Source of the DNA: Candidatus Curtissbacteria bacterium RIFCSPLOWO2_01_FULL_38_11b
Lineage (GTDB): Bacteria > Patescibacteriota > Microgenomatia > Curtissbacterales > GWA2-41-24
Assembly (NCBI GenBank): GCA_001774995.1
Contig: MFBO01000008.1
Coordinates: 1-9,075, forward strand
Length of the DNA: 9,075 bases
Reading direction: 5' to 3'
A program made the position numbers and the translations under genes. The notes under the pieces were generated by a model. It did no database searches, had not been told where the DNA came from, and saw only the letters and a list, made by a program, of their open reading frames with translations. This document shows, in pieces, positions 4,563 to 9,075 of this stretch (position 1 is the stretch's first letter; every line of letters starts with the position of its first letter).

Positions 4563-5416
4563 AATAATCTCACATTATTTTGCAGCTGATAATATCGCTT
4601 AATCGAAAGGTTGAGGTATTCTTTTTCAGTGTCTATGCCCACAAATTTTCTACCATTTTTTACTGCAGCAAGCCCGGTTGTTGAGCTACCCGTAAAGGGA
4701 TCTAATATCACGTCACCGGGGTTAGTACTTGATAAAATAACACGCTCAAGTAGTGCTATGGGTTTTTGGGTTGGGTGTTTGCCATATGTTTTTTCTTCTC
4801 TTTTTGGTGTACCTATTACCCAAACATTTGGATCGTCTTGTATTGACCAAACGCTACGCATTTGTTTTCCAGTGTTTTTGAATATATCTGTTTCATGCCA
4901 TTCTCCATTTTTCATATCTTGGTAATTATAAGTGTGTTTTCCCTTTGGATCTTTGCGCGCCCAAATTAGAGTTTCATGGCTGGCAGTAAAGTAGCGCCCA
5001 CTCAAATTTGGTGATGCATTTGGCTTAAACCACGCGATATCATTAAGTATTTTGTATCCTTTTAGTTGCAAGGCAAAGCCACATTGGTAAATAGAATGGT
5101 AGGTACCACTTATCCAAATAGTTCCATTTGGTTTTAGAACCCTATAACATTCATTTATCCAGCGAGCATGAAACTCAAAGTCTTCTTCTATGCCCTGGCT
5201 TTCGTCCCATTTACCTTTATTAACGCTAACTCTTTTACCAGCATGAACTGTAAAACCACCATTTGAAAGATTGTACGGCGGATCTGCAAAAATCATATCA
5301 ATACTATCCTCCGGGAGTTTCTTCAAATAATTAATAGAGTCGCCCTGAAATAATACAAAGTCTTGATCTTTAAAATAAGCTTTTTGCGCTACTGCCTCAA
5401 GTACCTTAGTGCCCAT
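4559..5416 (-). CDS. DpnA-like beta-class DNA N6-adenine methyltransferase
   Basis: A 285-residue protein that transfers methyl from S-adenosylmethionine to adenine. Motif IV DPPYNLSNGGF is at 45-55, a region KRVSVNKGKWDES at 61-73, the target-recognition part with WISGTYHSIY (101-110), GKHPTQKP (212-219), and motif I DPFTGSSTT (239-247) followed by FVGID (258-262). Motif IV before motif I is the beta class. The region around DPPYNLS and ISGTYH is close to the second DpnII-system methylase (DpnA type), which modifies GATC and can act on single-stranded DNA. Paired with a MutH/Sau3AI-like nuclease, GATC is the likely target. GATC is not avoided in this window (more than twenty sites), as expected if methylated. 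No Shine-Dalgarno is visible; TAAAAT lies just upstream of the start. Confidence 0.87.
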   Translation of the reverse strand: MGTKVLEAVAQKAYFKDQDFVLFQGDSINYLKKLPEDSIDMIFADPPYNLSNGGFTVHAGKRVSVNKGKWDESQGIEEDFEFHARWINECYRVLKPNGTIWISGTYHSIYQCGFALQLKGYKILNDIAWFKPNASPNLSGRYFTASHETLIWARKDPKGKHTYNYQDMKNGEWHETDIFKNTGKQMRSVWSIQDDPNVWVIGTPKREEKTYGKHPTQKPIALLERVILSSTNPGDVILDPFTGSSTTGLAAVKNGRKFVGIDTEKEYLNLSIKRYYQLQNNVRLL

Positions 5417-5491
5417 AAGTTATATTTTACACTCCCAGAACAGGTAGAGGTGTTGTATTATTTGTTATGTTTATTTTTCTTACCTCAGGCT

Positions 5492-5633
5492 CTGAAAAAC
5501 AGAGGGAGTGAGCGTAGCTGGTAACGAATAAAGCCAAAACCCGCTCCGAGTTATCCTATGGAAAACCGCGAGGAGATGCTTGTCATTGTTTTGGCGCGTT
5601 ACCAGCAAACGAACGACCATCACCGTTTTTCAG
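5492..5633. mobile_element. 142-bp MITE-like element with 9-bp terminal inverted repeats, copy 1
   Basis: Ends CTGAAAAAC (5492-5500) and GTTTTTCAG (5625-5633) are exact inverted repeats, and similarity extends outward (CAGGC on both sides). Inside, GCTGGTAACG pairs with CGTTACCAGC and GCCAAAAC with GTTTTGGC across an asymmetric AATAAA bulge, leaving a loop of about 50 nt with CTCC/GGAG. There is no ORF. A second member, with matching compensatory changes, is at 8734-8881. A structured RNA is an alternative reading. Confidence 0.55.
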
Positions 5634-5689
5634 CCGCCTGTCGGCTTTTGGGTTCCGTTTTGCCGAGACAAAATGGAACAAAACATTTG

Positions 5690-5732
5690 GTACTTTGGTA
5701 AAGTACATTATTTTGGTACTTTCCTAAAGTAC
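5690..5732. repeat. Two tandem GTACTTT/AAAGTAC hairpins
   Basis: GTACTTT-GGT-AAAGTAC (5690-5706) and GTACTTT-CCT-AAAGTAC (5716-5732) are perfect 7-bp stems with 3-nt loops, 26 bp apart. Only the loops differ, GGT against CCT. Confidence 0.85.
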
Positions 5733-5792
5733 ACAAAATTTCTGATTTTACTCTTCTGGAACAGATAAGTGTATTGTATTTTTTATACCTAA

Positions 5793-5840
5793 TTAGCAAG
5801 TAGCGACTTGCTAACAGGTTATAGGTGCCAGGTTATAGGT
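5793..5840. repeat. Inverted repeat followed by a 12-bp direct repeat
   Basis: TTAGCAAGT (5793-5801) pairs with ACTTGCTAA (5806-5814). Directly next to it CAGGTTATAGGT occurs twice (5815-5826 and 5829-5840), separated by 2 bp. Confidence 0.85.
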
Positions 5841-5867
5841 TTTAGAGGAACGAAAGTTTACAGCCTG

Positions 5868-5899
5868 CCCCGTTTTAACGCTAGGCGTTTACTTCGGGG
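5868..5899. terminator. Nested hairpin downstream of the 5915-6634 gene
   Basis: CCCCG (5868-5872) pairs with CGGGG (5895-5899), and within it AACGC with GCGTT (5877-5889). It lies 16 bp beyond the stop codon of the minus-strand gene, where a terminator would sit, but no long T-run follows on the minus strand. Confidence 0.35.
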
Positions 5900-5914
5900 T
5901 CGTCAGTTTAAGCT

Positions 5915-6634
5915 CTATGAAGGATTATTCTTGATGACGTTTGGATTATGCATCGTGGCTGGCTGAAGTGTTATTACTTCGGGGCACATCCTGCCAATAG
6001 ATCTGAATAGTTGTTCGGTTTTATCTCCTGGTGTATGCGCTTCAATTTTACCGATTGAAATGTGGGGGTTTTCGCTCCTTAACCAATCAAAAGGCTCGGT
6101 ATAAAAAGGATCTGACATTTCCTCAAGTTCTGCAAGAATACTACTTCTCTCTTCGGTAATCATTCTTCTTGATACTTCGTCTAGGGTAATTGCCACCGAT
6201 CGAACAGGATTATTTGAGCCTCCAAAAAACGTTATTCGCTCTATACCTACATTAACTTTTCTTCGTAAAGACTCAACATTATCATAAATCTGACTTAATC
6301 CTTCACTTGCCGATATGTTTTTTAATCGCTTACCGTTAAGTCTTGTTTCTTTTAACTGCAATAAATTAACTGCAGGAGGTTGTTCTAAACCTAAACCCCG
6401 TCTTCTATTAGGTATATCAAATTCATCACAAAGCTCTGAAAATCTTAAGACAACTCCACCAAGTGCGTTAATAGCCGGAGATCTGAAAATAGATATACCT
6501 TTTTCGCCGATTGATGGTTCTGTGACACCCACATCGCGATACTCATCGCGCACTTCAGCCGACCATTGAGAGTTTCGTCTTTGATTGATGGCACCATGGC
6601 CGTTATGATAATGTTTATGCCGTTGTTGACTCAT
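5915..6634 (-). CDS. Uncharacterised protein with a possible 2H-phosphoesterase-like half motif
   Basis: A 239-residue soluble protein that I do not recognise. The N-terminus is His/Arg/Asn-rich (about 1-30). The middle (about 55-160) alternates strands and charged helices, including GGVVLRFSEL (59-68) and VRSVAITLDEV (144-154). Near the C-terminus, ENPHISIGKIEAHTPGD (188-204) contains NPH-I-S-I-G, which resembles one of the two HxS/T motifs of 2H phosphoesterases (LigT-like). The partner motif is not clear; VAIT at 147-150 lacks the His. No Shine-Dalgarno precedes the ATG. TGTTACGAT lies about 10 bp upstream and could be an extended -10, so the mRNA may be leaderless. It is a single gene between repeat-rich gaps. 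Confidence 0.6.
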   Translation of the reverse strand: MSQQRHKHYHNGHGAINQRRNSQWSAEVRDEYRDVGVTEPSIGEKGISIFRSPAINALGGVVLRFSELCDEFDIPNRRRGLGLEQPPAVNLLQLKETRLNGKRLKNISASEGLSQIYDNVESLRRKVNVGIERITFFGGSNNPVRSVAITLDEVSRRMITEERSSILAELEEMSDPFYTEPFDWLRSENPHISIGKIEAHTPGDKTEQLFRSIGRMCPEVITLQPATMHNPNVIKNNPS

Positions 6635-6702
6635 TTAAGAGTTATCGTAACACATATTAACTTTTGTATAAATTTTTGCCACCCGAATCTGCCATATTAA
6701 TT

Positions 6703-6733
6703 CCAGGCTCCCTACTTCGCTTGCGCTACGAAG
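6703..6733 (-). repeat. CTTCGTAGC hairpin repeat, copy 2
   Basis: The reverse complement begins CTTCGTAGCGCAAGCGAAG and ends TAGGGAGCCTGG, nearly the same as 1771-1800, with a changed hairpin loop. Confidence 0.75.
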
Positions 6734-6745
6734 AACATAATAATT

Positions 6746-6781
6746 ATTTTCTATTTTACGCTATAGCGTATAATAGGAAAT
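6746..6781. repeat. 36-bp palindrome, copy 3 (two mismatches)
   Basis: Same length and same core TACGCTATAGCGTA as copies 1 and 2. The outer arms are different (TCTAT and ATAGG), and 16 of 18 base pairs are kept; one mismatch is T/T and one T/G. Confidence 0.9.
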
Positions 6782-6825
6782 CTTGTGAGAAGCTAAGCAG
6801 TGCAGGATATGCTAGTTCTCCCCTA

Positions 6826-6861
6826 CCAGGCTCCCAACTTCTCTTCGCTACGAAGGGCAGG
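6826..6861 (-). repeat. CTTCGTAGC hairpin repeat, copy 3
   Basis: The reverse complement reads CCTGCCCTTCGTAGCGAAG and closes with TTGGGAGCCTGG. It matches copy 1 including the leading CCTGCC. Confidence 0.75.
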
Positions 6862-7025
6862 TTTAAAATTTTCAATGTTCTCATTCGAGTCTGAGCCTGA
6901 GGGCTCATCCCTCAGAGGCGAAGACAAGATTCAATGCTGCCTACTCCGTTGTAGTACCTACGGCTACAAAGGCCAGGCAATGAATATACAATGGTCAAAG
7001 GTAGAATGACAGACCACTGAAGACG

Positions 7026-7060
7026 GATAACTGATAACTGATAACTGATAACTGATAACT
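7026..7060 (+). repeat. Tandem heptamer GATAACT, five copies
   Basis: Five exact units of GATAACT in a row, followed by one more G. The array lies 12 bp beyond the stop codon of the HigA-like gene. Confidence 0.97.
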
Positions 7061-7072
7061 GGTCGCGCACGA

Positions 7073-7363
7073 CTAGACGAGAGCGACTTTTTTGTCTAGA
7101 GCTTTGGCAACTTTGCTTAAAGTGGAGTAAGTTGGGTTTGATTCGCCGCTTTCTAACCTAGATATTGCCTCTTGCTTCATTCCCAATTTTTTGGCCAGAT
7201 CGGCTTGCGTCATTTTTTTAGCCAAACGGGCAGAAAGTATTTCGTTTATCAATACAAATTCATCCTCGAGAGCATCATATTCTTTCTTGAACTCGGGGTC
7301 TTTTAACGACTTTGCCAAAAATTCGTCGTATGTAGTGAATTTACGTGTATCAACTATTTTCAT
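7073..7363 (-). CDS. higA: HigA-type helix-turn-helix antitoxin
   Basis: A 96-residue protein. Residues 1-38 form an acidic helical arm (KFTTYDEFLAKSLKDPEFKK), and residues about 40-92 an Xre-type HTH with LAKKMTQADLAKKLGMKQEAISRLESG (47-73) and TYSTLSKVAKAL. The N-terminal KDPEFKKEYDALEDEF segment is typical of antitoxins paired with phage Gp49-like HigB toxins. It should bind the toxin and repress the operon. It follows the interrupted higB by 27 bp, and that gap holds a good inverted repeat. The gene is intact with no visible defect, although its Shine-Dalgarno is weak. Confidence 0.85.
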   Translation of the reverse strand: MKIVDTRKFTTYDEFLAKSLKDPEFKKEYDALEDEFVLINEILSARLAKKMTQADLAKKLGMKQEAISRLESGESNPTYSTLSKVAKALDKKVALV

Positions 7364-7370
7364 ACTTAGA

Positions 7371-7390
7371 ATATAACACGTATGTTATAT
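7371..7390. promoter_or_regulatory. Inverted repeat between higB and higA, probable HigA operator
   Basis: ATATAACA (7371-7378) and TGTTATAT (7383-7390) are exact inverted repeats with a 4-bp spacer, ending at the higB stop codon and 8 bp from the higA start. On the minus strand the site contains TATAAC, so it could cover a promoter for higA alone. Confidence 0.55.
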
Positions 7391-7726
7391 CTATGTCAAT
7401 TCGTTTTTCCTTTGAAAGGCAATATTTAGTTCTTTGGGTGGTGTTTTCTGACTCTTTTTCTTAAAAGCATGCAATAAGCAGATTGTGTGTTGGATTTGAA
7501 AAATATAGAATATCCTAACTTCGTTTTTGCCCCTTACCCTTAGCTCATACAGCCCATCTTTCATATATTTGCTATACGGCATTCCAAGGTTCGGACCATG
7601 TTCTTTTAGTAAGCCCAACATACGCATTGCCTTCGTTTATGTAAATTTATCTTGATTTTCAATGAAATTCCAAACCAACTCATCGCCCCGGCTATTCTTA
7701 TAGAATACGATGTTCCATTTATTCAT
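7391..7726 (-). pseudogene. higB: HigB-like (Gp49 family) toxin gene interrupted by an in-frame TAA
   Basis: Read through one stop, the frame gives a full 111-residue HigB-type protein. It starts MNKWNIVFYKNSRGDEL and continues past the stop into MLGLLKEHGPNLGMPYSKY, then DGLYELRVRGKNEVRIFYIF, LLHAFKKKSQKTPPKE and a Lys-rich end. These are the hallmark segments of the ribosome-dependent RNase family (PHE/PF05973-like). The TAA is at 7639-7637, codon 30; the surrounding codons keep the family pattern in the same frame, so this is a point nonsense change and not a frameshift. The remaining downstream frame begins at ATG 7627 (78 residues) and lacks the first strand and helix. A GGAG (7767-7764) lies 7 nt before an in-frame ATA at 7756, which might be the original, also mutated, start. 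Confidence 0.75.
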
Positions 7727-7864
7727 AGCATTATGCGCTTTTTGCATATTACTTATGATTTTACTCCTTTCTCATCTGTTTTTGAAATAAATTCCTATAA
7801 TACCGCACTTCCGACTAAGCTATTTCTTTGTTAAATAATTTACAATTATTAACAGAGTGAAAAG

Positions 7865-7900
7865 TGTATAAATAATACGCTATAGCGTATTATTTATACA
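7865..7900. repeat. Perfect 36-bp palindrome, copy 2
   Basis: All 18 base pairs are intact, centre TACGCTATAGCGTA. The inner 26 bp equal copy 1; arm positions 4-5 are AT here and GC in copy 1, with the matching change in the other arm. Confidence 0.95.
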
Positions 7901-7921
7901 TATTCCATGCCCAAAGGAGCA

Positions 7922-7956
7922 CCCCAGTAGTATCCGACTTCAGCGGAACTACGGGG
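7922..7956 (-). terminator. Hairpin downstream of the 7976-8662 gene
   Basis: CCCC, GTAGT and CCG (7922-7936) pair with CGG, ACTAC and GGGG (7944-7956), with one bulged A. It lies 20 bp beyond the gene's stop. No T-run follows, so a terminator role is uncertain; it may be another repeat attached to the nearby palindrome. Confidence 0.35.
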
Positions 7957-7975
7957 CACGCGTGAGTAGGTGTTG

Positions 7976-8662
7976 TTAAACTCTAGATGCTGATGTTAAG
8001 CCATGACGTAAGAAACGATCAAACAACGCAGTCGGAGTGTATTTACCGGGTTTGTCCCTAAAACCAGGTTCTCGTAATTCTACAGATATTTGAGGATCTC
8101 CATTCTTATCAATAACGGGCACTTCGTAGTAACCCTGACTTAGGCTTGCTTGAGACAATCTTATAGGGCTTATCCTCAATAAATTACCAGCAGGAAACAC
8201 ACTATCAATCGTCCCAACAGCCTTACGTGGTTTATATAATAAATTTCTATTTCGTTCTTGTTGACGGGTACCAAGAAGTCCTCCCGAAAAGTAAGTTTCA
8301 GCTATAATACTACTATCACCGTCTACTGGCATGACTTTAACGGTCTTTCCAACAGCAAAATGTGCTAAATCACCAGATAGACCGGTAAGGTGTTCTTGGA
8401 GTTTTAGTTTTAATGCAAGATTTCGGAAATACTCAACAGACATCAAGGCCAAATCTGGACTATCTGGTTCTTCAACTACAACAAATTCAGGTAGTTCCGT
8501 TGATGATGTTTGACGAACAGGAATACTCCCTAAAATCGATGCTCGATATGTATCCATGGAATTTGCTAAGGCTGAAATTTCACTTCCAATAGCGGCTGCT
8601 TGTCGAAAATCGACAAAAAGTCTCTCTGATAAATGTTGACTTTCTTCTACCAAATCTGTCAT
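7976..8662 (-). CDS. Uncharacterised soluble protein
   Basis: A 228-residue protein that I do not recognise. The first 45 residues look helical (EESQHLSERLFVDFRQAAAI). A linker rich in Pro/Glu/Ser follows (about 48-72), then a helix around SVEYFRNLALKLKLQEHL (74-91). The rest is mostly beta with basic residues, for example KTVKVMPVDGDS (106-117), YKPRKAVGTIDSVFP and GYYEVPVIDKNGDPQISVELREPGF. No signal peptide or membrane segment is present. The start is supported by GGGGG (8672-8668), 5 nt upstream, and an extended -10 at 8691-8686. It stands alone on its strand between repeats. Confidence 0.65.
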   Translation of the reverse strand: MTDLVEESQHLSERLFVDFRQAAAIGSEISALANSMDTYRASILGSIPVRQTSSTELPEFVVVEEPDSPDLALMSVEYFRNLALKLKLQEHLTGLSGDLAHFAVGKTVKVMPVDGDSSIIAETYFSGGLLGTRQQERNRNLLYKPRKAVGTIDSVFPAGNLLRISPIRLSQASLSQGYYEVPVIDKNGDPQISVELREPGFRDKPGKYTPTALFDRFLRHGLTSASRV

Positions 8663-8667
8663 AAATA

Positions 8668-8694
8668 CCCCCTTTTACATTATTTATTATATCA
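8668..8694 (-). promoter_or_regulatory. Extended -10 promoter and G-rich ribosome site of the 7976-8662 gene
   Basis: On the minus strand TGATATAAT (8694-8686) is a perfect -10 with the extended TG. The G-run AAAAGGGGG ends 5 nt before the ATG. No good -35 is visible. The promoter begins about 30 bp downstream of the repeat GTTTTTCAGAGGGGGTATT (8742-8724). Confidence 0.6.
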
Positions 8695-8723
8695 TTATTA
8701 ATCCCAGGTTCAGTAAGTTCCTT

Positions 8724-8742
8724 AATACCCCCTCTGAAAAAC
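8724..8742 (-). repeat. 19-bp dispersed repeat, copy C
   Basis: The reverse complement is GTTTTTCAGAGGGGGTATT, identical to 899-917 and 1821-1839. Its first nine bases are also the left terminal repeat of the 8734-8881 element. Confidence 0.9.
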
Positions 8743-8881
8743 TGATTGCCAGCTATCAGGCATAACCTTGTAAAGCCAAAAGCCTGACCTGAACCATCCT
8801 TTGTAAAGACCGTGAAGGGATGCTCAGTCAATCTTTTGGCGCGGTCATACCTGGTATTAGTTGGTAGTTATTGTTTTTCAG
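8734..8881. mobile_element. 148-bp MITE-like element with 9-bp terminal inverted repeats, copy 2
   Basis: Bounded by CTGAAAAAC (8734-8742) and GTTTTTCAG (8873-8881). Inside, GCCAAAAG pairs with CTTTTGGC, where copy 1 has GCCAAAAC with GTTTTGGC, a compensated change. Further pairs are AACT/AGTT, TCAGG/CCTG, TGAC/GTCA and CATCCTT/AAGGGATG around the apical loop. The stretch GCGCCAAAA...TGAC...AGCATC on the minus strand is shared with copy 1 in sequence as well as fold. Confidence 0.55.
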
Positions 8882-9075
8882 CTTGGGGTGGCACCTTTTT
8901 GCCTACTTTTGCTTGCTACTGAGAAAAAGTAGGTCGAACAGCCCCGTAGAACGGGGCGTCGAAACAATTTATATATATCTATTGTTTGAGTTGAAAGGCT
9001 TGCTTGGTCTCCACCGCATTCGGCCAGGCAATAAAATAGCTATTAATATGGTAAAAACACGTCATAAGTACCGCA
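8882..9075. other. Hairpin-rich tail, no gene recognised
   Basis: After the element come CCTACTTTT (8902-8910) with AAAAGTAGG (8925-8933), a stem GCCCCGT-AGA-ACGGGGC (8941-8957), AAACAAT (8962-8968) with ATTGTTT (8981-8987), and a TTGCTTGG/CCAGGCAA stem. The layout after GTTTTTCAG (one short hairpin, then one with T- and A-rich arms) parallels that at 5633-5679. Confidence 0.65.

Larger units (their letters stand above)
5417..5914. other. Intergenic region with transposon-like element and tandem hairpins
   Basis: No credible gene. From left to right: the 142-bp element bounded by CTGAAAAAC/GTTTTTCAG (5492-5633), a hairpin GTTCCGTTTTG/CAAAATGGAAC (5652-5679), two tandem GTACTTT/AAAGTAC hairpins (5690-5732), a 9-bp stem TTAGCAAGT/ACTTGCTAA (5793-5814), a 12-bp direct repeat (5815-5840), and a nested hairpin CCCCG...AACGC/GCGTT...CGGGG (5868-5899). 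Confidence 0.7.
6635..7072. other. Repeat-rich intergenic region, no gene recognised
   Basis: Holds two inverted CTTCGTAGC repeats (6703-6733, 6826-6861) flanking a 36-bp palindrome (6746-6781), a hairpin CTGAGGG-CTCAT-CCCTCAG (6897-6915), a hairpin TTGTAG/CTACAA (6949-6969) and a GATAACT tandem repeat (7026-7060). The open frames through it follow the repeats and show no start signals. Confidence 0.7.

Noticed and set aside
5580..5768. 62-codon plus-strand frame in the intergenic region
   Set aside because: It covers the MITE-like element and tandem hairpins, has no ribosome site and an unlikely composition.
6664..7009. Two overlapping plus-strand frames
   Set aside because: They follow the palindrome and CTTCGTAGC repeats; no start signals and no recognisable protein.
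7637..7639. Alternative genetic code explaining the stop in higB
   Set aside because: The codon is TAA; the recoding known in candidate-phyla bacteria concerns TGA, and TAA and TGA both end other genes here.
1645..7900. CRISPR array, given repeats and a Cas2-like gene
   Set aside because: The repeats are thousands of bases apart, not regularly spaced, and there are no spacers or other cas genes.
8580..8831. 83-codon minus-strand frame upstream of the 8662 gene
   Set aside because: It runs through the covarying hairpin element and overlaps the promoter and start of the real gene; no family pattern.
5492..8881. Integron attC-like sites, because paired stems with an asymmetric bulge lie between small genes
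   Set aside because: The ends do not give the RYYYAAC/GTTRRRY core pattern and no integrase is present; MITE-like or RNA element fits better.
9048..9075. ATG at 9048 opening MVKTRHKYR and running off the window
   Set aside because: No Shine-Dalgarno, no clear promoter, and only nine codons are visible; too little to call a gene.

Overview
The window looks like an accessory stretch of a small, fairly AT-rich bacterial genome. A standard chromosomal pair (ybaB-recR, at the left edge) is followed by about 8 kb of toxin-antitoxin-like genes, a restriction-modification pair, small orphan proteins and an unusual amount of structured repeat DNA. Candidate Phyla Radiation bacteria, for example Saccharibacteria-like organisms, are a plausible source. 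The hints are a RecR that has lost most of its zinc-finger cysteines, compact operons, several genes without a clear Shine-Dalgarno site, and a TTG start. No single gene here proves the lineage. The methyltransferase appears to use TGA as a stop, which fits the standard code.

Layout: recR (cut by the window edge) and ybaB lie on the minus strand. A 460-bp intergenic region with a very long imperfect hairpin follows. Next is a TTG-started gene for a small basic protein that looks like a BECR-fold RNase toxin (1031-1423). It faces a convergent, previously unannotated small RNA of about 90 nt (1514-1424, minus) that has a good promoter, a predicted three-way-junction fold and its own terminator. 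After a repeat-rich gap comes a minus-strand operon of an Xre-HTH plus Panacea-domain antitoxin and an overlapping toxin (3074-1973). A divergent operon encodes a DUF2188-like protein and a Cas2/SinR-like protein (3344-3855), with a hairpin-rich leader. A minus-strand DpnA-like adenine methyltransferase and a MutH/Sau3AI-like endonuclease overlap by ATGA (5416-3936). The right half holds two unrecognised minus-strand proteins (6634-5915 and 8662-7976) on either side of a higBA-type locus. The higB toxin is interrupted by an in-frame TAA and the HigA antitoxin is intact.

The intergenic DNA carries several repeat families: (i) three 36-bp palindromes sharing the core TACGCTATAGCGTA, two of them perfect and differing by compensated changes in both arms; (ii) two elements of about 145 bp bounded by the inverted ends CTGAAAAAC/GTTTTTCAG and containing a covarying stem; (iii) three copies of a 19-bp motif, two of them extending to a 62-bp repeat; (iv) three copies of a CTTCGTAGC hairpin repeat; (v) a 5-unit GATAACT tandem repeat. 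Taken together this is a defence/addiction island in which mobile, palindrome-based repeats have accumulated. The most novel candidate is the toxin-like gene with its convergent antisense RNA, laid out much like a type I toxin-antitoxin module.
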